From NCBI RefSeq assembly GCF_002005165.1, contig NZ_CP019699.1:496001-560000 (forward strand): a stretch of DNA of 64,000 bases, in the 5' to 3' direction. The position numbers were made by a program, and so were the translations under genes. Positions 8,601 to 16,905 of this stretch are shown piece by piece. The DNA comes from Novibacillus thermophilus. GTDB taxonomy: Bacteria > Bacillota > Bacilli > Thermoactinomycetales > Novibacillaceae. The notes below the pieces were generated by a model. It was not told the DNA's origin, made no database searches, and saw only the letters and a program-made list of their open reading frames with translations. Each line of letters begins with the position of its first letter. Within the stretch, counting starts at the first letter, position 1.

Positions 8601-9842
8601 CTGAACCACGCGTTTGTCGAGTACCTTCTCTAAAGGTGTGTTTCCGCTAAAGAGCTCATTGATCCACAATGTGGTCGCTCCGAGCACATTTGCTGCCTCC
8701 CCTAACTTTGACGGAGTCACGTTCAAATCTTTGATGTTTGGTTTTAAAGAATGCTGTTTTACCGATTCGTAAAGAGGTGTCAACACGTGTTTACCCCCCT
8801 TTAGTATTCCGCCCGTTATAAATACTCGCTGGGGATTAAACAGATTCACAAGTGTCGAAATGGCGATTCCGCTAAAGCGACCAGCTGACTCTAATAACTG
8901 TACGGCCATGCGGTCATTTAACTTTGCGGCTTCGTACAAATGCTCGATGGAAATGTTTTCGGGACTTCCCGCCAATTCAAGTATTTTTGTGGGGAATCCT
9001 TTTTTTACCTTTATCACGACTTCCTTCAGCAAAGCAGGTTCACTTGCGATCGCTTCTAAGCAGCCGTAGTTGCCACAGGAACAAAGGGGCCCGTCATCCT
9101 TGACGACAGTGTGACCAATTTGACCAGCCCCATAGTTTCCTCCATAAAATAACTGGTCCCTGAGCATAATGCCCGCTCCGATACCGTAGTCAATGTTTAC
9201 AATGATAAAAGATTCCACATCTTTTCCTTCACCAAACCACCGTTCCGCTAAAGCTTTCGTATTACAATCGTTGTCCACTTTAACAGGTAACTTTAGTTTA
9301 TCTTCAAGGAGTTTAGCGATGGGAACATTACCCCAGTTAAGGTGTGGAGGATAGATCGATATCCCTTTTACGGGATCAACAATTCCGTGCATACCCAACC
9401 CTGCCCCGATCAGATCCCCTCTGGAAAGGTTCGATCTCTCGAACATAATGTGTACGGATCGATAGACCTCATTCACGACTGATTCAGGCGTTTTCAGTGT
9501 GGGAAGGGGGACCGTCACAGACTCGAAGATGTCGCCGTTTAAATTCACAATAGCGGTCTCGATAGTTTCTGATTCAATGGTGATGCCTACTATCTTATAG
9601 GCATCAGCATTCAGCTTTTGTAAAATGGGAAAACGGCCTCTCTTAATTGGAGTTTGGCCGTAATCTTCGATTAAATTGTAATAACTCAACTCTTCCAATA
9701 TGTCGCTAATCGCCGGTATCGTTAACTGCGTGATGTGTGACAGCTGGGTCTTTGATAGAGGTCCGTGATCTTTTAACACTCTCAGTATTAATTTTTGATT
9801 GAATTGGCGCATCATATTCCTGCTAATTTTTTTAGTGTTCAA
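8595..9842 (-). CDS. ROK-family transcriptional regulator (XylR/NagC-like)
   Basis: This 415-residue protein has an N-terminal winged helix-turn-helix (about residues 15–75, LSKTQLSHITQLTIPAISDILEEL). It is followed by a ROK sugar-kinase-like domain with GIVDPVKGI, VDNDCNTKALAE, VNIDYGIGAGI and the zinc-binding cluster GPLCSCGNYGCLEAIAS. These repressors release DNA on binding a sugar. It is transcribed away from the ABC importer at 10141, with a 298-bp shared upstream region containing inverted repeats, so it probably controls the importer/dgoD operon. The kinase-like domain retains the zinc motif; whether it phosphorylates sugar is unknown. Its 3' end runs into the kdgK/eda relic. Confidence 0.92.
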   Translation of the reverse strand: MNTKKISRNMMRQFNQKLILRVLKDHGPLSKTQLSHITQLTIPAISDILEELSYYNLIEDYGQTPIKRGRFPILQKLNADAYKIVGITIESETIETAIVNLNGDIFESVTVPLPTLKTPESVVNEVYRSVHIMFERSNLSRGDLIGAGLGMHGIVDPVKGISIYPPHLNWGNVPIAKLLEDKLKLPVKVDNDCNTKALAERWFGEGKDVESFIIVNIDYGIGAGIMLRDQLFYGGNYGAGQIGHTVVKDDGPLCSCGNYGCLEAIASEPALLKEVVIKVKKGFPTKILELAGSPENISIEHLYEAAKLNDRMAVQLLESAGRFSGIAISTLVNLFNPQRVFITGGILKGGKHVLTPLYESVKQHSLKPNIKDLNVTPSKLGEAANVLGATTLWINELFSGNTPLEKVLDKRVVQD

Positions 9843-9872
9843 ATGATTACTCCCGCCCTTGCATATTTATCT

Positions 9873-9927
9873 AAACTAATTTTAATTAATAAAAAAGTTA
9901 GTTGCAACACCTTGCGGTGAAGTTGCT
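9873..9927. promoter_or_regulatory. candidate ROK operator: two inverted repeats in the divergent promoter region
   Basis: AACTAA (9874–9879) is mirrored by TTAGTT (9898–9903) across 18 A/T bases. Immediately after, GCAACACC (9904–9911) faces GGTGaaGTTGC (9916–9926). ROK/XylR operators in Bacillus contain TTAGTT...AACTAA-type half-sites. The location just upstream of the ROK gene and before the importer fits repression in both directions. No footprint is available. A cre-like but imperfect site (AGAAAGCATTTTCA, 10011–10024) lies further on. Confidence 0.4.
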
Positions 9928-10140
9928 ATAAATTACTATCTTAGATCAAATCCACTTTCACTGTTGACTTATTAAAGTAAGTTAAATAAAATAAATACAG
10001 TACTTTATCAAGAAAGCATTTTCAACACTGATCTTATTTTTGGATTGTGATGATTTCCTCTGACAATCTCATCTACTATCTTAATGGATTGTTAAGGGGT
10101 AAATCATAATAAAATCTATCAAACAAAGGGAGGAAAAGCG

Positions 10141-11466
10141 ATGAGGAAAACTAAATATTTCTATGTCAGTCTTTCTCTCATTTTGGCACTTAGCTTCGTA
10201 ATAGCTGCGTGCGGCAGTGGACAGACGACTGACGAGAGCAGTTCAAATTCTCAATCCGCTGACGAGGAACAGGTCACTATCAAGTTTGCAAACTGGGTAT
10301 CCGCTGAAGATGCGACAAAGGAAAATGTTTCTAAAGTGATTGAAGCGTTTGAACAAGAACACCCGAATGTCACGGTAGAAAACGTTGCTATCCCATTTGA
10401 TCAGATGAGACAGCAGCTTCTAACGATGACAGCAGGGGGTAACCCGCCTGATGTGATGATGTTAAATGGACCGTGGTCCCAGGAACTCGGTGCTCAAGGG
10501 GCGCTCTTGGACCTCACTGAGATCGCGGGTGAAGATTATTTGAATGACAATTGGCCAGGAGCGTTGGATGCTGGGAAGTACAAAGATCAACTGTATGCTG
10601 TACCGTTTGGATTGTCACCACATGCTTTTTGGTATAACAAAGATTTAATGGAGAAAGCTGGCCTGGATCCTGAAAATCCCCCGAAGACGATGGACGAGTT
10701 GAATGAAGCGATGGCACAGATAAAGGACAAATTGGGTCCAGATGGTGTTTACCCCATAGGACTTGATACATCGAAAATCGACTATGCTCTCGTCCATTTT
10801 TGGCCGTGGTTTTACGCTTTTGACGCTCGTCCCCTCTACAATGACGAATCTAACTTTAATACTGCTGAAGTCAAAAATGCTTTAGAGTGGATGCGTCAAG
10901 CCGTCAAAAATGAATACACCCCGACTGGGCTTCAAATTAAAGAGTTACGTGAACTGATGGCAAAAGATAATATCGTTTTTCAAATGGACGGTCCGTACCT
11001 GGTCGGTATTTTGCGGAGTTTAAATCCTGAGCTTGAGGGAGATGCCTTTTACGAAAAATTTGGTGTAACGACCGTCCCAGTAGGGGATAACGGCAAGTCA
11101 GAAACGTTGGCGGATCTGCACCAGCTCGGCATCTCTGCGGAATCAGAACACCAAGAAATTGCATGGGAATTTGTTAAGTTCCTTACATCGAGTGAAACGT
11201 CTATTAACGATTACCAGATACCGTACGGTGTTATTCCGCCGTTAAAGTCGTCCGTTCAGGACAATGAGCAACTGTCTGATCCTGTCAGTCAGGCGTATAT
11301 AAACGAAATTTTCTCAACTATGGTAGGTGGTCCGTACGGTCCAGAGTATGGTCAGGCGCAGCAACTCGTGATACAAGCGATGCAAGAAGCAGCTTTGTCA
11401 GATAAGCCCATTGAAGACATTGTTCGCGAAACAGACGAACAACTGAGTGGCATATATGGACAGTAG
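10141..11466 (+). CDS. extracellular solute-binding lipoprotein of a sugar ABC importer
   Basis: This 441-residue protein has a lipoprotein signal: a basic start, a hydrophobic stretch at residues 8–22 and the lipobox VIAAC with cysteine near residue 24. A Ser/Gln/Glu-rich linker follows. The mature part matches family 1 (MalE/UgpB-like) sugar-binding proteins: ITIKFANW-like beginning, QQLLTMTAGGNPPDVMMLNG, YAVPFGLSPHAFWYNKDL and an AWEFVKFLTS segment. It would be anchored outside the cell membrane and capture a sugar. ATG 10141 follows GGGAGG. It is the first gene of a long unit that continues with two permeases and galactonate-type catabolic enzymes, so its ligand is likely a galactose-related sugar or an oligosaccharide. 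No ATPase is encoded in the unit. Confidence 0.92.
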   Translation: MRKTKYFYVSLSLILALSFVIAACGSGQTTDESSSNSQSADEEQVTIKFANWVSAEDATKENVSKVIEAFEQEHPNVTVENVAIPFDQMRQQLLTMTAGGNPPDVMMLNGPWSQELGAQGALLDLTEIAGEDYLNDNWPGALDAGKYKDQLYAVPFGLSPHAFWYNKDLMEKAGLDPENPPKTMDELNEAMAQIKDKLGPDGVYPIGLDTSKIDYALVHFWPWFYAFDARPLYNDESNFNTAEVKNALEWMRQAVKNEYTPTGLQIKELRELMAKDNIVFQMDGPYLVGILRSLNPELEGDAFYEKFGVTTVPVGDNGKSETLADLHQLGISAESEHQEIAWEFVKFLTSSETSINDYQIPYGVIPPLKSSVQDNEQLSDPVSQAYINEIFSTMVGGPYGPEYGQAQQLVIQAMQEAALSDKPIEDIVRETDEQLSGIYGQ

Positions 11467-11478
11467 AGAGTGAATGGC

Positions 11479-11507
11479 AGATGTCGGCTACATTAACGCC
11501 GGCATCT
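11479..11507 (+). terminator. intercistronic hairpin after the binding-protein gene
   Basis: AGATGTCGGC and GCCGGCATCT form a 10-bp stem with a nine-base loop and no T-run. Such hairpins after binding-protein genes usually protect the upstream mRNA or give partial termination, keeping the binding protein in excess over the permeases. Confidence 0.6.
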
Positions 11508-11533
11508 CGCCATCATTTTGGAGGAGATTGTAG

Positions 11534-12463
11534 ATGGAAAAAACTGAAAGAAGGTTTTCTCATTTCCAAGCATATCGTTCGAAGAAACGTCGAAATGAAG
11601 TGTTGTTCGCCTGGGGCTTAATTCTCCCATCTCTTGCGATTTTAGTGTTAGTGATTTTTTATCCGCTTGTACAATCTCTGTTATTGAGCTTTTCTAATGC
11701 AAACATGCTGAACATTGAAGGCGCACTATTCGTTGGACTGGATAACTTTAAAAAAATTATTCAGGATAGTGTGTTTTGGGTCGCCCTAAAAAACACCGTA
11801 ATCTTTGTCGGTTGCTCAGTAGCAGGTGGTTTAATCATCGGGATGGCATTGGCACTCATACTTAATGAAAACATTCCGTTTCGCAATTTTTTTAGAGGGA
11901 TTGCTCTCATCCCTTGGGTTGTGCCGGGCGTCGTCGTTGCCCTTCTCGTGCTCTACATGTTCAATTCACAAGCTGGAATTGTCAATTGGGTGCTCGTCCA
12001 GTTGGGCCTTGCAGACCAGTTTATTGACTGGTTTGGGTCAACTGAATACGCTTTGTGGGCAGAAATTATTGCAAATATTTGGAACCAAACTCCCTTTTAC
12101 ATGTTAATGATTTTAGCCGGTTTACAGACAGTGCCTCGACATCAGCACGAGGCGGCAATGATAGACGGTGCTTCAAGCATTCAGAGGTTTTTTTATGTGA
12201 CACTGCCTAACATTCGCGGAGTTTTGATGATTGTGACGAGTTTAATGGTCATTTGGAATTTTAATAACTTTGATCTCATATGGACGACTACTCAAGGTGG
12301 ACCCGTCAATGCGACAATGACGCTTTCCGTCTATGTATACCGAAATGCGTTTGTAGGCCTGGATGTTGGTTACGCTGCTGCCATCGGTATGGTGTGGCTT
12401 GCGATACTTCTGAGTTTTTCATCGTTTTACATTCGGGCACTGAAAGGAGCAGATCATCAGTGA
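11534..12463 (+). CDS. sugar ABC transporter permease (MalF/UgpA-like)
   Basis: This 309-residue inner-membrane protein has an N-terminal basic segment and about six hydrophobic helices, the first near residues 28–50 (LILPSLAILVLVIFYPLV). The EAA docking loop is visible: RHQHEAAMIDGASSIQRFFY then VTLPNIRGVL. ATG 11534 has a GGAGGAG site. It forms the heterodimeric channel with the next gene, whose GTG start overlaps this stop. The pair belongs with the solute-binding lipoprotein upstream. Family assignment is secure; the transported sugar is inferred only from downstream enzymes. Confidence 0.93.
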   Translation: MEKTERRFSHFQAYRSKKRRNEVLFAWGLILPSLAILVLVIFYPLVQSLLLSFSNANMLNIEGALFVGLDNFKKIIQDSVFWVALKNTVIFVGCSVAGGLIIGMALALILNENIPFRNFFRGIALIPWVVPGVVVALLVLYMFNSQAGIVNWVLVQLGLADQFIDWFGSTEYALWAEIIANIWNQTPFYMLMILAGLQTVPRHQHEAAMIDGASSIQRFFYVTLPNIRGVLMIVTSLMVIWNFNNFDLIWTTTQGGPVNATMTLSVYVYRNAFVGLDVGYAAAIGMVWLAILLSFSSFYIRALKGADHQ

Positions 12464-13293
12464 TTACGGGGTTCAAGAGAGTAGGCCTTTTCGTTGCCTT
12501 GGCAATTATTTTGCTCTTTATCTTCTTGCCGATCTACTGGATGGTGGTGACATCGATAAAGCCGAATGAAGCGGCTTTTCAAATTCCGCCTGAATTGTTT
12601 CCGTCTGAACCTTCCCTCATGAGCTACATCAACCAATTACAAGATCGGACTGGTTTTTTAACTTATTTTGTCAATACGCTGATCGTTTCTTTAGCGACAA
12701 CTTTGTTGAGTATTGTCGTAGCAGTGTTCGCTGGATATGCTTTTAGTCGTTTTCAGTTTCCAGGCAAAGGCCCACTGTTTATCGTGATCCTTGCGTCACA
12801 AATGTTTCCTCTAACTCTAATCGTCGTTGGCATATATGTACTCTTTAATCAATTAAACCTGTTAGACACTTATTTGGGGTTAATATTGGCATTTACGTCC
12901 TTTTCTCTTCCCTTTGCGATTTGGATGATGGAGGGATTTTTCAACACGATTCCACGAGACCTTGAAGAGGCTGCAATGGTTGACGGATCAGGGCGTTTTG
13001 GGACGCTTTTCAAGGTGATTCTCCCCCTAACTCGACCGGGGATCATTGCGGTAGGCGTTTACTCGTTTCTTAACTCGTGGAACAACTTGTTGTTTGCCCT
13101 AAGTTTAACGAGTAGTCAGGACATGAGGACGATTGCTCCAGGATTTCTGCTCACTTATGTCGGTGAGTTTCAATATTTTTGGGCAGATGCCATGGCGGGT
13201 TCGGTGATCGTCACACTTCCTATGATCGTTATTTTCATTATGTTGCAGCGTCATCTCGTTCAAGGCATGACTGCCGGAGCGGTAAAAGAATAA
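12460..13293 (+). CDS. sugar ABC transporter permease (MalG/UgpE-like)
   Basis: The gene starts at GTG 12460, overlapping the preceding stop (GTGA); an upstream in-frame extension to 12280 is an artefact inside the previous gene. The 277-residue product has six predicted membrane helices starting with LFVALAIILLFIFLPIYWMV and the EAA loop PRDLEEAAMVDGSGRFGTLF with KVILPLTRPG. It is the partner of the MalF-like permease and completes an importer needing an external ATPase, presumably a shared MsmX/UgpC-type protein encoded elsewhere. Spacing to the next gene (13321) is short, so the catabolic genes are probably co-transcribed with it. Confidence 0.93.
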   Translation: MITGFKRVGLFVALAIILLFIFLPIYWMVVTSIKPNEAAFQIPPELFPSEPSLMSYINQLQDRTGFLTYFVNTLIVSLATTLLSIVVAVFAGYAFSRFQFPGKGPLFIVILASQMFPLTLIVVGIYVLFNQLNLLDTYLGLILAFTSFSLPFAIWMMEGFFNTIPRDLEEAAMVDGSGRFGTLFKVILPLTRPGIIAVGVYSFLNSWNNLLFALSLTSSQDMRTIAPGFLLTYVGEFQYFWADAMAGSVIVTLPMIVIFIMLQRHLVQGMTAGAVKE

Positions 13294-13320
13294 CGAAATT
13301 TTGGTTGGAGGGTTTCGCAT

Positions 13321-13860
13321 ATGAAACGCATTACATTACAACCGCAGCCGATCTCCAAAGGTCTGTTGGAGCATCTGGAAGATAAAGGTCTTATTCAGAT
13401 GTTCCGGCCTACGGAACTGACCTTAAATCCGCCTGCAGGAACAAATGTGGGAGAGTCCTTGTATGAATCAGATGAAAAATATGGGCCACATAAACTGATA
13501 GCTGTGGGAATAAACAACCATAATGTGGCGCTCGGATTACATCCGGACAATGAAGAATTTCTGTTGCCTTACTACGATTCAAGTGTTAAACCAGTGTATT
13601 TAGTCATAAGCTACCTCTCTGAGGAAGAAATTAGAGCAAAAGATCGAGAAAACAGTTTGTCGGCTGAAGATTTTGTCTGTCTCAGCTTGTATCCGGCTCC
13701 AAGGGGAGCGGAAATGTTTACGGTGTTAGGCGGAACCGTTCATTGTGAGGTGACTAAACCTGGCGAAGGGGAAATAGGGTGTTTCTTTGTAACAGAATCC
13801 CGGGATTTGCCGCTAATTAGCGTTGATTTGGAAAAGACGATGATTGACGTAGAACAATAA
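13321..13860 (+). CDS. unrecognised 179-residue protein in the sugar-oxidation operon
   Basis: I do not recognise this family. The 179-residue product has no signal peptide or membrane segment. It contains several short beta-like stretches (KPVYLVISYLSEEE, EDFVCLSLYPAP, EMFTVLGGTVHCEV) and a histidine/asparagine-rich centre (HKLIAVGINNHNVALGLHPDN). A compact all-beta, possibly cupin-like fold is one guess. ATG 13321 follows GGAGGG. It lies between the sugar permeases and an SDR dehydrogenase in the same operon. An accessory role such as a mutarotase, isomerase or lactone-handling enzyme would fit the position, but nothing in the sequence proves it. Confidence 0.6.
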   Translation: MKRITLQPQPISKGLLEHLEDKGLIQMFRPTELTLNPPAGTNVGESLYESDEKYGPHKLIAVGINNHNVALGLHPDNEEFLLPYYDSSVKPVYLVISYLSEEEIRAKDRENSLSAEDFVCLSLYPAPRGAEMFTVLGGTVHCEVTKPGEGEIGCFFVTESRDLPLISVDLEKTMIDVEQ

Positions 13861-13886
13861 TTAAGAATGAAAGAGTGGATGACATC

Positions 13887-14669
13887 ATGAAACTAAAACA
13901 TCAAGTTGCCATTGTAACGGGCTCTGGCAGAGGAATTGGTCGTGGCATTGCTGAAGTGTTTTCCCGCGAGGGAGCAAAAGTCGTGATCGCCACACGAACC
14001 GTTGAAGAAGGAAAAGCAGTGGAACACAACATTCGGCAGTCAGGGGGAGAGGCATTTTTTGTACAAACAGACGTTGCTTCTGAAAGTAGCGTCCAACAAA
14101 TGGTTGAACAGACGACTGAAAAATACGGCAAAATTGATGTTCTTGTCAACAATGCAGGAATTACCTTGTTTAAACCGTTGCTCGAGGCCACAGTTGAAGA
14201 TTGGGAACACGTCATTAACATTGATTTGCGCGGGACTTTTTTGTGTAGTAAATATGTTCTACCGGAGATGATGAAACAACAAAAAGGGTCTATCATCAAT
14301 ATCTCTTCAAACCATGCCGTCGCGACGCTTCCGGACACGGAGATTTACGCTGCTGCGAAGGCCGGAGTTAACGGAATGACACGGAGCATGGCGTTGAGTT
14401 TAGGAAAGTACGGCATACGTGTTAATGCCATCTGCCCGGGATTTACTGATACGCCACATTACCAGAACTGGCTTTCTGAAACAGGTGACCCGGACAAAGT
14501 TGAAGAAGAAGTCAAGCATTTTCACGCCACCTCGAGAATCTGTAAACCAGAGGATATTGGAAAGTTAGCCGTCTATTTGGCATCCGATGATTCGGCCATG
14601 ATGACGGGAGAAGCGTTGATTCTTGACGGTGGATTAACTGCACGGCTCTACAAATCAAAAATATGTTAA
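13887..14669 (+). CDS. short-chain dehydrogenase/reductase, candidate sugar 1-dehydrogenase
   Basis: This 260-residue classical SDR has VTGSGRGIGRGIAE (nucleotide loop near residue 12), NNAG, an ISS serine, YAAAKAG catalytic Tyr-Lys and PGFTDTP. ATG 13887 is chosen because AGAGTGG lies about eight bases before it; an in-frame GTG at 13875 would sit on that site. Closest well-known relatives are gluconate 5-dehydrogenase, KduD and sugar 1-dehydrogenases. In this operon the other steps are a lactonase, galactonate dehydratase, KDG kinase and aldolase, so the missing first step, oxidation of galactose (or fucose or a related aldose) to its lactone, would be filled by this protein. That substrate is an inference from context. 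Confidence 0.88.
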   Translation: MKLKHQVAIVTGSGRGIGRGIAEVFSREGAKVVIATRTVEEGKAVEHNIRQSGGEAFFVQTDVASESSVQQMVEQTTEKYGKIDVLVNNAGITLFKPLLEATVEDWEHVINIDLRGTFLCSKYVLPEMMKQQKGSIINISSNHAVATLPDTEIYAAAKAGVNGMTRSMALSLGKYGIRVNAICPGFTDTPHYQNWLSETGDPDKVEEEVKHFHATSRICKPEDIGKLAVYLASDDSAMMTGEALILDGGLTARLYKSKIC

Positions 14670-14685
14670 CTAGGAGCGACTAACA

Positions 14686-15834
14686 ATGAAAATAAAATCG
14701 ATGGAGCTGTTCAAAGTTCCGCCGCGCTGGCTTTTTTTAAAGGTGACGACGGATGACGGCATTGAGGGTTGGGGAGAGCCGATTGTCGAAGGAAAAGCCG
14801 ACACGGTGGAGACGGCGGTACACGAAATGAGTGAATATCTCATCGGTAAAGATGCTTCATGTATTGAAGATTTGTGGCAAGTGTTGTACCGCGGCGGGTT
14901 TTATCGCGGTGGTCCTGTTTTGACAAGTGCTATCTCCGGAATTGAACAAGCCTTGTGGGACATTAAAGGAAAAAGCTTAGGGGTTCCAGTGTACGAGTTG
15001 ATGGGTGGAGCCGTTCGGGACAAAATGCAAGTTTACGCGTGGATAGGTGGTGATAGGCCCGCTGATGTTGTGAACAGCGCAAAAAAACAAGTGGACGCAG
15101 GTTTTCGCGCACTTAAAATGAACGCAACGGAGGAAATGGGATGGATCGATTCTTTCGGAAAAGTACAAAAGGCAGTTGAGCGTGTGGGAAAGGTTCGCGA
15201 AGCTGTCGGCTATGATGTAGGAATAGGAATCGATTTTCACGGCCGTGTTCATAAAGCGATGGCGAAATTGTTGCTCAAAGAACTGGAACCTTTCAAGCCT
15301 CTATTTATTGAAGAACCTGTATTACCGGAAAACAACGAGGCGTTGCTGGAAATATCTAGGCATTCTGTCATCCCCATTGCAACAGGAGAAAGGATGTACA
15401 CGAGATGGGGATTTAAGACAGTCCTCACCCAAGGTTGTGTCGATATCGTCCAACCAGATATCAGTCATACGGGAGGTATTTGGGAAACGCGGAAAATTGC
15501 GGCGATGGCTGAATCATTTGATGTGGCAGTTGCGCCCCACTGTCCTCTCGGCCCCATTGCACTGGCTGCTTCCCTTCAATTGGACTTTTGCACACCTAAT
15601 GCTTTTATACAGGAACAAAGTTTGGGGATCCATTACAATCAGGAATCAGATTTATTGGACTACCTCGCTGAACCTGAGGTGTTTGAATACAAAGACGGGT
15701 ACGTCAGTCGACTGACGAAGCCCGGTCTCGGCATCGAGATTGACGAACAAAAGGTAAGGAATATGGCCTTACAGGGGCACAACTGGCGCAACCCTGTATG
15801 GCGGAACGAGGACGGGAGTGTCACGGAGTGGTAA
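14686..15834 (+). CDS. dgoD: D-galactonate dehydratase DgoD
   Basis: This 382-residue enolase-superfamily enzyme has the same length as E. coli DgoD and strongly similar landmarks: PPRWLFLKVTTDDGI, WGEPIVEGKADTVE, FYRGGPVLTSAISGIEQALW, YAWIGGDRPADV, GIDFHGRVH, PLFIEEPVLPE, IATGERMYTR, PHCPLGPIALAA and a late WRNPVWRNEDGSVTEW. It dehydrates D-galactonate to 2-keto-3-deoxygalactonate with Mg2+ in the cytosol. Acidic metal ligands and the PHCPLGP histidine are present. It lies 16 bases after the SDR gene. Galactonate or a close epimer such as fuconate are the possible substrates. This is the strongest pointer to the pathway encoded by the operon. Confidence 0.95.
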   Translation: MKIKSMELFKVPPRWLFLKVTTDDGIEGWGEPIVEGKADTVETAVHEMSEYLIGKDASCIEDLWQVLYRGGFYRGGPVLTSAISGIEQALWDIKGKSLGVPVYELMGGAVRDKMQVYAWIGGDRPADVVNSAKKQVDAGFRALKMNATEEMGWIDSFGKVQKAVERVGKVREAVGYDVGIGIDFHGRVHKAMAKLLLKELEPFKPLFIEEPVLPENNEALLEISRHSVIPIATGERMYTRWGFKTVLTQGCVDIVQPDISHTGGIWETRKIAAMAESFDVAVAPHCPLGPIALAASLQLDFCTPNAFIQEQSLGIHYNQESDLLDYLAEPEVFEYKDGYVSRLTKPGLGIEIDEQKVRNMALQGHNWRNPVWRNEDGSVTEW

Positions 15835-15871
15835 GACGCAGAAGAAAATAGACGATGAGCGGAGGAGAACA

Positions 15872-16858
15872 GTGAAAGCTGATGTCGTAACAGTTGGGGA
15901 AAGTATGGTATTATTTCAACCGATGCAGGAAGGATCTCTTGCATATGTTCCGCTGTTTACTCGGACGATAGCGGGTGCAGAGTCCAACGTCGCTATTGCC
16001 CTCACGAGGCTGGGCATCAAAACCAGATGGATCAGTCGGGTTGGCAAGGATCCCTTCGGAGATGCGATTATTTCCACATTAGCTGGCGAAGGAGTGGACA
16101 CATCGCTTGTCATACGAGACGGGTCGGCACCGACATCTGTCTTTTTCAAAGAGTACAAGGGTTATGGGGATCCAAATGTTTATTACTATCGCCAAAATTC
16201 GGCGGCCAGTCGCTTATCTGTCGAAGATGTTTCGGAAAACTGGTTTAAAGGTGCGAGATTGCTCCACGTGACAGGAATTACGCCTGCATTAGGATCCAAT
16301 GCGAGAGACATGGTCATGAAGACTATGAAATTAGCGCGCAAGATGGGATTAATTGTATCATTCGATCCCAATATACGCCGTAAACTTTGGAGCGAAACAA
16401 CTGCAAGAAAAACGTTGCTCTCGTTAGTACCGCTGTGTGACATTTTCTTACCTGGATTGGAAGAGGCGGAATTTCTCTTAGGTGCACGATCGATCGATGA
16501 TTATGGCTCGTGTTTTTTAGAGATGGGAGCCAAAGTCGTCGCACTTAAATTAGGAACAGCTGGATCAAAAGCGTTTATACAGGATGCTGCGGTAAAAGCG
16601 GACAGCTATCCCGCTGACAGAGTATTGGATACGGTCGGTGCAGGAGATGCCTTTGCTGCAGGATTTTTGTCTACTTTGTTGGACGAAAATGCCATGCTGG
16701 ACGAGGTCACAAGACTAAAAGATCTCCTGAAACCTGCTTTGGAACGCGCTAACCTAATGGGATCGCTGGCTGTTCGATACCGTGGGGACTGGGAAGGGTA
16801 TCCGAGATTAGACGAAGTGAGAAGAATACAAGCCGGGTCTTGTCAGACGACACGTTGA
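15872..16858 (+). CDS. kdgK: 2-keto-3-deoxy-sugar-acid kinase, PfkB family
   Basis: This 328-residue PfkB kinase has VVTVGESMVLF at the N-terminus, GAESNVAIALTRLG substrate-site region, SFDPNIRRKLW, IFLPGLEEAEFLLG, and the C-terminal anion-hole/catalytic-base motif DTVGAGDAFAAGF. GTG 15872 is preferred because GGAGGAG lies five bases upstream; the longer in-frame start at 15818 sits within dgoD. It phosphorylates 2-keto-3-deoxygluconate or -galactonate with ATP. The 3' end extends past the preceding frame of the next gene but does not reach its TTG start. This is the intact copy that can replace the broken kinase after uxaB. Confidence 0.9.
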   Translation: MKADVVTVGESMVLFQPMQEGSLAYVPLFTRTIAGAESNVAIALTRLGIKTRWISRVGKDPFGDAIISTLAGEGVDTSLVIRDGSAPTSVFFKEYKGYGDPNVYYYRQNSAASRLSVEDVSENWFKGARLLHVTGITPALGSNARDMVMKTMKLARKMGLIVSFDPNIRRKLWSETTARKTLLSLVPLCDIFLPGLEEAEFLLGARSIDDYGSCFLEMGAKVVALKLGTAGSKAFIQDAAVKADSYPADRVLDTVGAGDAFAAGFLSTLLDENAMLDEVTRLKDLLKPALERANLMGSLAVRYRGDWEGYPRLDEVRRIQAGSCQTTR

Positions 16859-16905
16859 TGTACCGATATTTTCAGGCAGAACAAACAAGAGGAGGGGATG
16901 GCGGA

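Noticed and set aside
10011-10024. Catabolite-repression (cre) site before the sugar importer
   Set aside because: AGAAAGCATTTTCA departs from the cre consensus at two core positions; noted only as a weak possibility.
12280-12459. Sixty-codon N-terminal extension of the second sugar permease
   Set aside because: It lies inside the first permease gene in another frame; GTG 12460 with the GTGA overlap is the standard arrangement.
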